Source of the DNA: Peptococcaceae bacterium BRH_c8a
GTDB taxonomy: Bacteria > Bacillota > Desulfotomaculia > Desulfotomaculales > Desulfallaceae
Direction: 5' to 3'
NCBI GenBank assembly: GCA_000961575.1
Contig: LADP01000025.1
Span: 62,001 to 126,000 of the forward strand
DNA length: 64,000 bases
The notes beneath the pieces are model-generated. The model did not search any database, was not told the DNA's origin, and saw only the letters and a list, made by a program, of their open reading frames with translations. Both the position numbers and the translations under genes were made by a program. Below, piece after piece: positions 8,387 through 16,751 of this stretch; the first letter of the stretch is position 1; each line of letters begins with the position of its first letter.

Positions 8387-8896
8387 ATGGAAAAAATCCT
8401 GCACAGCATATCCGACTCTTTACATATCCTGGCGGCAGTAACCTGGATCGGCGGCATGATTTACAATATGTTTGCCGTGGCCCCAGCCTTAAAGCACCTG
8501 GGCACTCCCCGGGCGCACGCCATCAACATGATTGCAGCCGGGTGCTTTTCGCCCCTCACCTGGGGTAGTCTGGCGGTGTTAATCGTTACCGGCATCTACG
8601 CCGTTTCCGGTAACGTGAATAAGTTATCTCCGCTATTTGGACAACCGGCGGGTGTCGTACTGTTTGTTAAATTGCTGCTGGTGGCAGTCCTGATTGTAAT
8701 CCTGCTGTTTCAAATATATACTCTAAGTCCTCAAATGAAAAAAATAATCAGTCCGACCACGCCCAAAGACCAGGAAAATGCGCTGGAAATGGCCCGGGCG
8801 GGTAAAACGGCCAGTTTCTGGTCCTGGACCCACCTGATTGTAGGAATAACGATTATTATTCTGGCGGTAATTCTTGCCGAGCTTTTAGAGAAATAA
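8387..8896 (+). CDS. CopD-domain integral membrane protein
   Basis: A 169-residue membrane protein with four hydrophobic helices. The N-terminal HILAAVTWIGGMIYNM and the later His in FWSWTHLIVG fit the copper-resistance D (CopD)/DUF2269 kind, in which membrane His residues may bind copper or haem. It lies between the copper-storage/oxidase-like genes and copA, which supports a copper link. The exact role is not known. A repeat of the GGGGACA family follows it. Confidence 0.65.
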   Translation: MEKILHSISDSLHILAAVTWIGGMIYNMFAVAPALKHLGTPRAHAINMIAAGCFSPLTWGSLAVLIVTGIYAVSGNVNKLSPLFGQPAGVVLFVKLLLVAVLIVILLFQIYTLSPQMKKIISPTTPKDQENALEMARAGKTASFWSWTHLIVGITIIILAVILAELLEK

Positions 8897-8979
8897 GGAA
8901 TGGGGACACACCTGCTGAAGCTTGGGTATTCCTTTGGGGGCAGGAATGTCCCCGATTAACTGGGGTCGACCCCAATTGG
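8897..8979. repeat. GGGGACA...TGTCCCC repeat, copy 1
   Basis: AATGGGGACACACCT and AGGAATGTCCCCGATT form an imperfect inverted repeat around a short centre. It fills the gap between the CopD-like gene and the first YetF gene. Other copies lie at 9691, 11156 and 14782. Confidence 0.65.
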
Positions 8980-8992
8980 TGGGGGTTAAAAC

Positions 8993-9691
8993 ATGGAATG
9001 GCAGGCGGTTTTCAACGGGGCAAAGGAAATACCCCTTTGGGGCTTTGCGGTGCGGGCCACCCTGCTTTATTTTGCCCTGATTATTGGCGTCCGGTGGATG
9101 GGTCATCGTGAGGTGGGTATCCTGGCCGGTTATAACTACCTGACGGCGGCGGGAATTATGAGCGTGGCCGCCGTGCGCATGGTCAGTCCTGAGGCGTCCC
9201 TGACCTCGGCCCTGGTTATAGTATTTACCTATGCCCTCGTAAATGTATTTTTTTCGTACCTTGATGTCAAGTGGCCCAAGTTAATTGACCGGGCTCCCGT
9301 TATTCTAATTGAAAACGGGCAAATACATAAAAAAAATATGTTGGACTCCCATGTCACCATCGATAACTTATTAGGCCAGTTGCGTCTTAAAGGGGCGCAC
9401 AACCTTTCCGAGGTATCCTATGCCATTCTGGAGCCCACGGGCAAAATCAGTGTGATTAAAAAATCCACCACTTTGCCCGTAACCAGGAAGCAAATGAACT
9501 TGCCGCCCAAATTTGCAGCATTACCCACCCTTTTGGTGCATGATGGCCAGGTGGACGACGAAAACTTAACCTCTCTGGGGTTGAACCTGAACTGGCTAAA
9601 GGATCGGCTGGCGGAAAAAGGTTTTGGCCGGGTTGAAGACGTATTCCTGGCGGCCCTGCAGCCGGACGGAACGCTTTACGTCAGTTTATAG
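8993..9691 (+). CDS. YetF-family (DUF421) membrane protein
   Basis: A 232-residue protein with three N-terminal membrane helices and the DUF421 core (IGVRWMGHREVG, LTAAGIMSVAAVRM) followed by a soluble domain (APVILIENGQI, DNLLGQLRLKG, LLVHDGQVDDENL). YetF/2Duf proteins sit in the spore inner membrane, and the 2Duf form raises spore heat resistance in Bacillus. GGGGG precedes the ATG. A second, diverged paralogue follows at once, then two small helical proteins, so these may form one spore-membrane operon. Confidence 0.8.
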   Translation: MEWQAVFNGAKEIPLWGFAVRATLLYFALIIGVRWMGHREVGILAGYNYLTAAGIMSVAAVRMVSPEASLTSALVIVFTYALVNVFFSYLDVKWPKLIDRAPVILIENGQIHKKNMLDSHVTIDNLLGQLRLKGAHNLSEVSYAILEPTGKISVIKKSTTLPVTRKQMNLPPKFAALPTLLVHDGQVDDENLTSLGLNLNWLKDRLAEKGFGRVEDVFLAALQPDGTLYVSL

Positions 9692-9781
9692 GATTGGGGA
9701 CACACCTCAGCTTAAGGGTAAAAGCCTACGGGTCGAGGAATGTCCCTGATTAAATGGGGTAGAGGAATGTCCCCAATTTAA
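9691..9781. repeat. GGGGACA...TGTCCCC repeat, copy 2
   Basis: One left arm (ATTGGGGACACACCTCAGC) faces two right arms (GAGGAATGTCCCTGATTAAA and GAGGAATGTCCCCAATT). It fills the gap between the two YetF genes. Confidence 0.65.
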
Positions 9782-9795
9782 GGTGGTAAGGATAG

Positions 9796-10518
9796 ATGGA
9801 ACAGCTCGCCTCTATTTTCGGGGCCGTGGAAAAATTAAGCCCGTTCGGTTTTTTTGTGCGGGTGTTGGGGGTAGCGGTGCTGCTCTACCTGGCCAGCCGC
9901 TTTTTACCCCGGCGCTCGGGCGGCCAGTTCTCGGCCTACGATTTCGCTTTTTTCTGGATGATGGGCGGTTTGATTGCCGCTCCCCTGTTTGACTCCAAAA
10001 ACAGTTTTGCCTTTGTCATCATTTCTGTAACCACCATATATATTTTGCATTACTCTATTTCCTACCTCATGGTTAAAAGCCGCACAGTGGCCCGCATCTT
10101 TGGAGGAACGGCCATCCCCCTGATACAGGGCGGGGTGGTCTTAAAACAAAACATGAAAAAGGCTTTGTTTCCGCTAGAACTGTTATTATCCGGGCTGCGC
10201 CAGGCCGATGCTCCCAACCTGGCCGAGGTTGAGGCCGCGGTGCTGGAAACCAGCGGCCATGTTAGCGTCTTAAAGAAGCCTGATTTCCAGCCCGTAACAC
10301 CTAAAGACATGAACATACCCGCCCTGGAAGCGGGGCTACCGGTTTTACTGGTCACTGACGGCCATATAGTAAAAGAAAACCTGCGCAAAATAAACCGGGA
10401 TGAATCATGGCTGCGCGGCCAACTGGAGAAATACGGCGCAATGGACCTGAAAGATGTTTACCTGGCCGGCATTGATGGTTCTGGTCAGATGTTCTATTCT
10501 TTGGCAATCACCACGTAA
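9796..10518 (+). CDS. YetF-family (DUF421) membrane protein, diverged paralogue
   Basis: A 240-residue protein with the same plan as its neighbour: N-terminal helices (FFVRVLGVAVLLYLASRFLP), the YDFAFFWMMGGLIAAPLFD core, then a soluble domain (LIQGGVVLKQN, LLSGLRQADAPN, LLVTDGHIVKENL). Identity to the first copy is modest, so the duplication is old or the two work as a hetero-oligomer. AAGGATAG precedes the ATG. The small helical gene at 10531 starts 12 bp after its stop and is surely co-transcribed. Confidence 0.8.
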   Translation: MEQLASIFGAVEKLSPFGFFVRVLGVAVLLYLASRFLPRRSGGQFSAYDFAFFWMMGGLIAAPLFDSKNSFAFVIISVTTIYILHYSISYLMVKSRTVARIFGGTAIPLIQGGVVLKQNMKKALFPLELLLSGLRQADAPNLAEVEAAVLETSGHVSVLKKPDFQPVTPKDMNIPALEAGLPVLLVTDGHIVKENLRKINRDESWLRGQLEKYGAMDLKDVYLAGIDGSGQMFYSLAITT

Positions 10519-10530
10519 GGAGGGAAGATA

Positions 10531-10731
10531 ATGCTTACAGACCAAGAAAAAATGAACAACGCGCTGAAAGAAATGTTATTTCATGAAGAAAGCATGGGTA
10601 AAAAATATGCCGACCTGGCCCAGCATATCACTGACCCCAAACTGCAGCAAATGTTGCGGGGGATGGAGATGGGGGCCCGCAACCACTACGGCACCCTGTC
10701 CCAAAAAATGACGAGCCTGGGCATAGTGTAA
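10531..10731 (+). CDS. Small helical protein, 66 residues
   Basis: A short all-helical protein (NNALKEMLFHEESMGKKYAD, LQQMLRGMEMGARNHY) with the Glu/His pattern of ferritin-like or DUF1657-like bundles. AGGAGGGAAGATA precedes the ATG. It follows the second YetF gene by 12 bp. In Bacillus, YetF/2Duf genes travel with DUF1657 genes, so a partner role at the spore membrane is plausible. Exact family not determined. Confidence 0.6.
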   Translation: MLTDQEKMNNALKEMLFHEESMGKKYADLAQHITDPKLQQMLRGMEMGARNHYGTLSQKMTSLGIV

Positions 10732-10821
10732 TGAGGCTGGACACTAATGCTGCTGACACAGGCGCTAGCTAAAGGATGAAAGACTGTGCCTAGAAACAAG
10801 CTTTGAAAGGAGAGCATAGAT

Positions 10822-11019
10822 TTGAATACGCTTGACAAATTGCAGGACGCCCTGCAGGATGAAATGATGCTGCAGTCCATGTATAACAAGCATATGGTGG
10901 ATATTACCAACCCGGAAGTGCGCCAGTTGTTTACGCAAATGCGAGATGCCAAAATGCAGAATATCACTAGGCTGCAGCAAGAAATTCAACAGATGATGCA
11001 AGCCGGTAAGACAGGTTAA
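10822..11019 (+). CDS. Small helical protein, 65 residues, paralogue-like
   Basis: Similar in size and helical layout to the gene at 10531 (LQDALQDEMMLQSMYNKHM, RLQQEIQQMM). The start is TTG at 10822 with AAAGGAG eight bases upstream. It probably belongs to the YetF operon although a 90-bp gap precedes it. Function unknown; a ferritin-like or coat-associated helix pair is possible. Confidence 0.55.
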   Translation: MNTLDKLQDALQDEMMLQSMYNKHMVDITNPEVRQLFTQMRDAKMQNITRLQQEIQQMMQAGKTG

Positions 11020-11155
11020 GTGCCTAACATTAAATTACATATCTCCTCTCTCCCCCGAAGACGGACCCTGTAGGTGCCATTTTCGTATTTAATTGAATAC
11101 GTATATACTTCTGGCAGATATATAAGGTCAGGGTACACCACGCTAACTAAGATAA

Positions 11156-11192
11156 AGTGGACACGCCTCCGGTGGAGGAATGTTCCCAATTT
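11156..11192. repeat. GGGGACA...TGTCCCC repeat, copy 3 (short, worn)
   Basis: AAGTGGACACGCCTCC and GGAGGAATGTTCCCAATTT form a compact hairpin ending just before the ribosome site of the gene at 11204. It is a shorter, mutated member of the family. Confidence 0.5.
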
Positions 11193-11203
11193 AAGAGGGA
11201 TGT

Positions 11204-11836
11204 ATGTTGTTTGGATTCATAAGATTTGTGCTGAGAAAAATTAACCAGGCTTGCCACCCCCAAAAAAAGCCCGGATTAACAAACCAAATCAAGATTCGGC
11301 AGCCTTCCCGTTTGGAAAAGGAAAAATCTTCCCCAGCCTATCACATCCTTTTGAACGGTGGATTGGCTCTATTGCTGTTAGGAATGTTTTATGGCGGTAT
11401 CTATGGTGCATTTTTTCTTGATAACCTTGCGCAGGATCAAAGCGAGCAACTCAGATTTGCGATTATTTACGCGACCAGGGGGCAAGAAGAGGAAGCTGAA
11501 CAATCATTTGAAGAAATGGCAGAGATGGATGAAATTATGGAGGTGTTTGGCAGTGGTCACGCCCACCTTAATCTATTCGGCCTTATTGCTCTGGCCTTAG
11601 CCAGTAATGTTCATAAAATACGCTTAAAAGATAAGTGGCAAATAAGCGCAGCCATTGTATTATTAGTTGGCGGTTTATTATTCCCTGTGGGTTTGATTCT
11701 TCAACCCCTGGTTAATAAAACTTTGGGAAAAGTTATTAACATAATCTCTGGAACTGGCATCATGGCCAGTATTGCTATTTATTTATGGGGCGCCGTTAAG
11801 TATTCCTTATGGGAGCGGAAAAAATATTTTAAGTAA
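11204..11836 (+). CDS. Integral membrane protein with HAHLN motif
   Basis: 210 residues. A basic cytoplasmic N-terminus is followed by a helix (ILLNGGLALLLLGMFYG), a long acidic loop (RGQEEEAEQSFEEMAEMDE) and three more helices. The second helix carries GSGHAHLNLFGLIALAL, whose two His in a membrane helix recall haem- or copper-binding membrane proteins such as oxidase subunit I. GAGGGATGT precedes the ATG. It lies directly before copA. I do not recognise the family; a metal or haem role is an inference from the motif and neighbours. Confidence 0.55.
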   Translation: MLFGFIRFVLRKINQACHPQKKPGLTNQIKIRQPSRLEKEKSSPAYHILLNGGLALLLLGMFYGGIYGAFFLDNLAQDQSEQLRFAIIYATRGQEEEAEQSFEEMAEMDEIMEVFGSGHAHLNLFGLIALALASNVHKIRLKDKWQISAAIVLLVGGLLFPVGLILQPLVNKTLGKVINIISGTGIMASIAIYLWGAVKYSLWERKKYFK

Positions 11837-11932
11837 AGTGAAAACCGATTCTAATTCTTAGTAAAAACCCCAAGTAAAAGATAACGTTAAGAAAATTAAC
11901 CCACCATTGAAAAAAATAATAAGGGGAACGAC

Positions 11933-14398
11933 ATGAGCCAAAAAATATCCTTTAAAGTGCAGGGCATGGAATGTGCATCCTGCGCGGCTAAAATAGAGCG
12001 GCAGCTTAAAAGAACGGACGGGGTGTTGGATGCGGCGGTTAATCTTGCGGTAGCCAAGGTCACTGTGGAATATGACCCTGACCGGGTGGGAGTGGACAAG
12101 CTGATCGGTGTGGTAGCCGACCTGGGTTACAAGGTTCCCACCCGGCGGGTGGATTTAAAAGTCAGCGGTATGACTTGCGCCGCCTGCGCCGCCAGGGTGG
12201 AAAAAACCCTGACCGGCCGGGAGGGCGTACTCCGCGCCAACGTCAACTTTGCCCTGGAACGGGCCACTGTGGAATATGACCCCAGCCGGGTGGAGGTGGC
12301 GGACCTAACCAAGGCGGTGGCCGATGCCGGTTACCGGGCCGAAGCGGGGGAAAAGCGTTTTGACGCTGATGGGGAAAAATTGGAGCGCGAGCGGGAAACC
12401 AGGCGGCAGACCAACCTGCTCATTTTATCCGCCGCGTTATCCATCCCACTTTTGGCCATGATGTTTGCGGAACTATTTAATATCCATCTACCCGCCCTGG
12501 TACACAACAAGGTATTTCAATTCGCCCTGGCCACCCCGGTGCAGTTTATCGCGGGCTTCCAGTTTTACCGCGGGGCGTATAAATCTTTACGTCACGGCAG
12601 CGCCAATATGGACGTGCTTATTGCTATGGGCACCTCCGCCGCTTATTTTTATAGCGTGGCCACCACCTTTTTTGTCCCGGGCCACGTTTATTTTGAAACA
12701 GGCGCCATCATCATCACCCTCATTATCCTGGGCCGGTTGTTGGAGTCCATCGCCAAAGGGCGCACCTCCGAAGCGATCAAAAAACTGATGGGTCTGCAGG
12801 CCAGGACAGCCCGGGTGTTTAGAGACGGGCGGGAGATGGATATCCCCGTGGAAGAAGTACTAGTGGACGACTTGGTCCTGGTGCGCCCGGGCGAAAAAGT
12901 GCCCGTGGACGGCATCATTGAAGATGGCTTTTCCACCATTGACGAATCCATGCTTACCGGGGAGAGCATTCCGGTTGATAAACGCGCAGGTGACGAAGTA
13001 ATCGGCGGCACCATCAACAAACATGGCGCGTTTAAGTTTAAAGCCACCAAAGTGGGGGCCGATACCGCGCTGTCACAGATTATTAAAATAGTGGAGGAAG
13101 CCCAGGGATCCAAGGCACCTATTCAACGCCTGGCCGACGTGATTTCAGCTTATTTCGTGCCCGCTGTAGTGGGTATTGCCATGACTACTTTTTTGGCCTG
13201 GTATTTTATCGCCGACACCGGCAACTTCAGCCGGGCGCTTATCAATTTTACAGCAGTGCTGGTAATCGCTTGTCCTTGCGCCCTGGGTTTGGCCACCCCC
13301 ACTTCGATTATGGTGGGCACCGGGCGGGGCGCGGAAAATGGTATCCTCATAAAGGGCGGCGAGCACCTGGAAAAGGCCTACGCTTTAAATACCATTGTCC
13401 TTGATAAAACCGGCACCATCACCCGGGGGGAGCCTTCTTTAACCGACGTGTTTATTACCGCGCCCGGTATGGACGAGCGCGAACTGCTCGGTCTGGTGGC
13501 GGCTCTGGAAAAGGGCTCGGAGCACCCGCTGGGCGAAGCTATTGTCAAGGGCGCGCGGGAAAAGGATATCGAACTGGTGGACCCGCAGGGCTTTGAGGCC
13601 ATCCCCGGTCACGGCGTGTCCGGCCAAGTTGGGGACAAAGAGCTGCTGGTGGGCAATCGCCGATTATTAGCTTCCCGCAACGTAGATATTGCGCCCATTG
13701 TGAATACGGTGGAAAAACTTGAAGGTGAAGGGAAAACCGCCATGCTGGTGGCTGTAAACGGTCATGCCGCCGGCGTCTTGGCCGTGGCCGACACTGTAAA
13801 AGAAACTTCCGCAGCGGCTATTAAGGCACTACGGGAGATGGGTATTGAAACAATCATGATTACCGGCGATAACCGGCGCACCGCCGAAGCCATCGCCCGG
13901 GAGGTGGGGATTGCCTCTGAAAACGTGCTGGCGGAGGTACTGCCCCAGGACAAGGCACGAGAAGTAGGCGAATTAAAAGAACATGGCCGGGTAGTGGGTA
14001 TGGTCGGTGACGGTATCAACGATGCGCCGGCGCTGGCCACCGCCGATGTGGGTTTTGCCATTGGCACCGGTACCGACGTGGCAATGGAGGCGGCAGACAT
14101 AACCTTAATGCGTGGGGACCTGCGGGGTGTAGCGGCCAGCATCAAGTTAAGCCGCGCTACCATGCGCAATATCAAACAAAACCTGTTCTGGGCCTTTGTC
14201 TACAACAGTTTGGGTATTCCCGTGGCGGCCCTGGGTTTTCTCTCACCGGTGTTGGCCGGCGCGGCAATGGCGTTTTCTTCAGTTTCCGTGGTGGCCAATT
14301 CCCTAAGGTTAAAGCGCTTTGACCCCTACCGGGACTTTAGAGAAAAGGAACGGACGGATTATCGTTTGCTACCCGCACCGGCCCGGCGGCCTAAATAA
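11933..14398 (+). CDS. copA: Copper-exporting P1B-type ATPase
   Basis: An 821-residue pump that uses ATP to move Cu(I) out across the membrane. In order: two heavy-metal domains with GMECASC and GMTCAAC, eight membrane helices, the TGES actuator loop, the ion-binding C447-P-C449 motif (IACPCALG), the phosphorylated Asp491 in DKTGTIT, an HP site (SEHPLGEAI) and [10 protein letters not shown]. Length and motifs are complete. AAGGGGAACGAC precedes the ATG. It lies in a copper region with Csp, an oxidase-like protein and CopD, and is followed at once by a small membrane peptide. Confidence 0.95.
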   Translation: MSQKISFKVQGMECASCAAKIERQLKRTDGVLDAAVNLAVAKVTVEYDPDRVGVDKLIGVVADLGYKVPTRRVDLKVSGMTCAACAARVEKTLTGREGVLRANVNFALERATVEYDPSRVEVADLTKAVADAGYRAEAGEKRFDADGEKLERERETRRQTNLLILSAALSIPLLAMMFAELFNIHLPALVHNKVFQFALATPVQFIAGFQFYRGAYKSLRHGSANMDVLIAMGTSAAYFYSVATTFFVPGHVYFETGAIIITLIILGRLLESIAKGRTSEAIKKLMGLQARTARVFRDGREMDIPVEEVLVDDLVLVRPGEKVPVDGIIEDGFSTIDESMLTGESIPVDKRAGDEVIGGTINKHGAFKFKATKVGADTALSQIIKIVEEAQGSKAPIQRLADVISAYFVPAVVGIAMTTFLAWYFIADTGNFSRALINFTAVLVIACPCALGLATPTSIMVGTGRGAENGILIKGGEHLEKAYALNTIVLDKTGTITRGEPSLTDVFITAPGMDERELLGLVAALEKGSEHPLGEAIVKGAREKDIELVDPQGFEAIPGHGVSGQVGDKELLVGNRRLLASRNVDIAPIVNTVEKLEGEGKTAMLVAVNGHAAGVLAVADTVKETSAAAIKALREMGIETIMITGDNRRTAEAIAREVGIASENVLAEVLPQDKAREVGELKEHGRVVGMVGDGINDAPALATADVGFAIGTGTDVAMEAADITLMRGDLRGVAASIKLSRATMRNIKQNLFWAFVYNSLGIPVAALGFLSPVLAGAAMAFSSVSVVANSLRLKRFDPYRDFREKERTDYRLLPAPARRPK

Positions 14399-14425
14399 AT
14401 TAAACTGAACCGGGGGTAAAGTAAA

Positions 14426-14527
14426 ATGGAATTTTTAGAAGACTCGCTGCTGGCGATAGCTCTGGTGGCTGGGGTGGCCATAGCCTGGTGGGTTGTTGTT
14501 TACCGGAAAAAAGTGAAGAAAAAATAA
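14426..14527 (+). CDS. Single-helix membrane peptide after copA, 33 residues
   Basis: Begins MEFLEDSLLAIALVAGVAIA, one membrane helix followed by a basic tail (YRKKVKKK). GGGGGT lies upstream of the ATG, 27 bp after copA. Small CcoS-like or regulatory peptides often accompany P1B ATPases, so it may bind or stabilise CopA; this is inference from position. Confidence 0.5.
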   Translation: MEFLEDSLLAIALVAGVAIAWWVVVYRKKVKKK

Positions 14528-14537
14528 ACATAAGGGG

Positions 14538-14620
14538 TTAGATAATCATTTTTACACACGGGGCGTCATCTTTGTACAGCATGGGTTTGTCGCGGTACAT
14601 GATTTTATTCTGCCCTCACA
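14538..14620 (-). pseudogene. Remnant of a GGDEF C-terminal end
   Basis: The minus strand reads MYRDKPMLYKDD, matching the end of diguanylate cyclases (compare ADETMYRNK in the intact gene at 23946). Nothing else of the domain is left. The rest of the stretch up to 14780 shows no gene. Confidence 0.3.
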
Positions 14621-14781
14621 ATACCCCATCTACTATCCAGCTATCTTCCACCCTTCTTCTGTTTTCAATAGAAATACTGTTACCAAAGCAGGCCAGATTG
14701 GCATTCACGCAAATAAATACTTATTTCTCTTATACAAACTAATGGTCGGGATAAAGTGGTTTAGCCGGGGGATACTCTAAA

Positions 14782-14874
14782 AAGGAATGGGGACACACCT
14801 CAGCTTTGGGGTCGGGTCTTATCGGTCGAGAAATGTGAAACCAATTAAATTGGGTCGAGGTATGTCCCCAATTG
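14782..14874. repeat. GGGGACA...TGTCCCC repeat, copy 4
   Basis: AATGGGGACACACCTCAGC on the left and CGAGGTATGTCCCCAATT on the right enclose about 55 bp. It lies just upstream of the YIEGIA gene. Confidence 0.65.
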
Positions 14875-14906
14875 AACATGATCTTTTATTATGAGGAGTG
14901 AACCAG

Positions 14907-15821
14907 ATGCAAGGTGGTGGTATTCTATCCACTCAATATATTGTGATGATTGTCACGGCTGTTGTAGTGGGCACCCTGGCCCGCGCCCTGACCATCAAAG
15001 AGGATTTCCGGCAGTATCCCAGCTACCCTAATGGTTATCTGATCCACCTGTTAACCGGATTCGTAGCTGCCGCCTTGGGGGCGGTGGCCATCCCGGCCTT
15101 AATGACCAAGAACTTTGTGGCGGTAACTTTCCTGGCGCTGGCCATCCAGCAGTTTCGAGATGTGCGCAAGATGGAAAGGGATAGCCTGCAAGACCTGGAA
15201 AATACCGAGTATACCCCCCGGGGCGATGCCTATATCGACGGCATTGCCAAAACATTCGAGGCGCGCAATTATTTTGCCCTGATAGTTTCCTTTGCCGCCG
15301 CTTTGACTATCCAGGTGGTAAACAGTAAATATATTTGGCTTAATGTAGTCGGCGGTTTGATTGTGGGGCTGGTTGTCCTTTGGATCCTAAAACGGTTCTC
15401 TAAAGGGAAAACGGTGGGCGATATCGCCGATGTGCGGCCCGGCAAGGTGGAAGTGAAAGGGTCTGAACTGTATGTGGACGGTGTTTATGTAACTAATACC
15501 CTGGGTACGGAAAACGCCCGCAAGCTGTTTGACAAAGAAGGGCTCGCCGCGGTTATTTATCCCCGGGAAGCTAACTTTCGCATTGCCCTGGATAACTTCG
15601 GCCAGCGGCAGGCCATCATCTTTGAAGCCACCCGGGCGCTGGGGCTGAAACGCTACCACTTTACCCGCAAGGATTATGAGCAAGGGCGGATTATTATCAG
15701 TCTAGTGCCCATTACCGGCAACGTGGGGAATTTAATCCAATCGGTTAAGAACACGCCGCTGCTGGAAAGCATCAAAAAAAGCCATGCCGTATTAAAAACA
15801 AACCTGGTGGGGAGGGAATAG
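14907..15821 (+). CDS. YIEGIA-family membrane protein
   Basis: A protein of about 304 residues with N-terminal membrane helices and the family signature GDAYIDGIAKTFEARNYF, where YIDGIA stands for the eponymous YIEGIA. A C-terminal soluble part follows a later helix pair. YIEGIA proteins occur in spore-formers and are encoded with a small capping subunit, which follows here one base after the stop. I start at ATG 14907, eight bases after GAGGAGTG. Its molecular role is not known to me. Confidence 0.8.
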   Translation: MQGGGILSTQYIVMIVTAVVVGTLARALTIKEDFRQYPSYPNGYLIHLLTGFVAAALGAVAIPALMTKNFVAVTFLALAIQQFRDVRKMERDSLQDLENTEYTPRGDAYIDGIAKTFEARNYFALIVSFAAALTIQVVNSKYIWLNVVGGLIVGLVVLWILKRFSKGKTVGDIADVRPGKVEVKGSELYVDGVYVTNTLGTENARKLFDKEGLAAVIYPREANFRIALDNFGQRQAIIFEATRALGLKRYHFTRKDYEQGRIIISLVPITGNVGNLIQSVKNTPLLESIKKSHAVLKTNLVGRE

Positions 15822-15822
15822 C

Positions 15823-16029
15823 GTGGGGCAGGAATCATCCGGGCGGCCCGGCCCGCAAATTCTGGCCGTGGTCACTTTGGACAAAGAACGGGTGCTGGGC
15901 GGCAACCAGCTAACCCTACTGGCGCAAAACGAGGAAGAGCAGAAGAACATGACCCTGGACCTGGCCAAAGCCATAAAGGCCGAAGTGATGCAGATGAAAT
16001 CTGGGGATTACGTATTGTTTCGGGGATGA
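15823..16029 (+). CDS. Capping complex subunit for YIEGIA
   Basis: A 68-residue soluble protein (ILAVVTLDKERVLGGNQLTL, LAKAIKAEVMQMKSGDYVLF) matching the small partner encoded next to YIEGIA. The GTG start lies one base after the previous stop, with GGGGAGGGAATA in the end of that gene as ribosome site. Translational coupling suggests a fixed ratio of the two products. Confidence 0.75.
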   Translation: MGQESSGRPGPQILAVVTLDKERVLGGNQLTLLAQNEEEQKNMTLDLAKAIKAEVMQMKSGDYVLFRG

Positions 16030-16045
16030 ACATAACAGCAGCCAA

Positions 16046-16090
16046 ACCAAAAGAAGCCCAACTTTAAACTGCTGTTGAGCCGGGCTTCCC
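16046..16090 (-). terminator. Likely terminator
   Basis: GAAGCCC (16053-16059) pairs with GGGCTTC (16082-16088). On the minus strand it is followed by TTTTGG, so it suits the membrane gene ending at 16114. Confidence 0.5.
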
Positions 16091-16113
16091 GGTTAATCAT
16101 AAGATTTTTATCA

Positions 16114-16572
16114 CTACGATGTTAATTCAAATTTTTTCAACATCCTTTTACTAACCTCTGCCAAGATAACACCATATATTGACGCGCCGACAAAATCAGA
16201 TACTGATGTTTTTAAAGGTAAGGGAGTTGTTCCAGTTACCTCATATAACATGCTAATTCCATATAAAATAAACCAAACCATACCGCCGTAAAACCATCCC
16301 TTAAATAACAGGTTCTTACTGGTCACTTGAGGTACCAGGTAAATAAAGACAATACCTAAACCCCCTGCAAAAAATATTTGCGCTATAAAAGCCCATATCA
16401 TCTCTGCGAATATAAATGGCGGGACATTACCATATATCACAATCCCTGCCCACTCCACAAAATTTAATGTAGTGAGGTCAAAGTACGAAAAAGCAAAACT
16501 AATTATATTCATTACAATACCGGCTATAACCCCTGCAATGAAGCCTCTTGTCAGCCTGTCCTTTAAGAACAA
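16114..16572 (-). CDS. Four-helix membrane protein, unknown function
   Basis: About 152 residues with four hydrophobic helices (FIAGVIAGIVMNIISFAF, FAGGLGIVFIYLV, WFYGGMVWFILYGISM). It shares a plan with the gene at 25263, including a glycine-rich first helix and a WF/Y-G third helix, so the two are probably paralogues. I prefer TTG at 16572, five bases after GGTGGAGG; GTG at 16584 overlaps that ribosome site. Function unknown. Confidence 0.6.
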   Translation of the reverse strand: MFLKDRLTRGFIAGVIAGIVMNIISFAFSYFDLTTLNFVEWAGIVIYGNVPPFIFAEMIWAFIAQIFFAGGLGIVFIYLVPQVTSKNLLFKGWFYGGMVWFILYGISMLYEVTGTTPLPLKTSVSDFVGASIYGVILAEVSKRMLKKFELTS

Positions 16573-16751
16573 AAATGCCTCCACCTTTCATAAGCCATAG
16601 ACTCAATTCTCGTAATAATTCCTTAGTAATTGCTATATTCAGAGTTAATGTCTTATAATGACTGGCTTAATATATTTATCACGGATCATAGCTATAGATT
16701 TTCCTTAAAAGTAGAAAATATTTTAATAGAGATCATTTGTTCATTTGTTTA

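Noticed and set aside
12688-13113. 141-codon minus-strand frame inside copA
   Set aside because: It is antisense to essential CopA motifs and is Ser-rich as expected from the complement.
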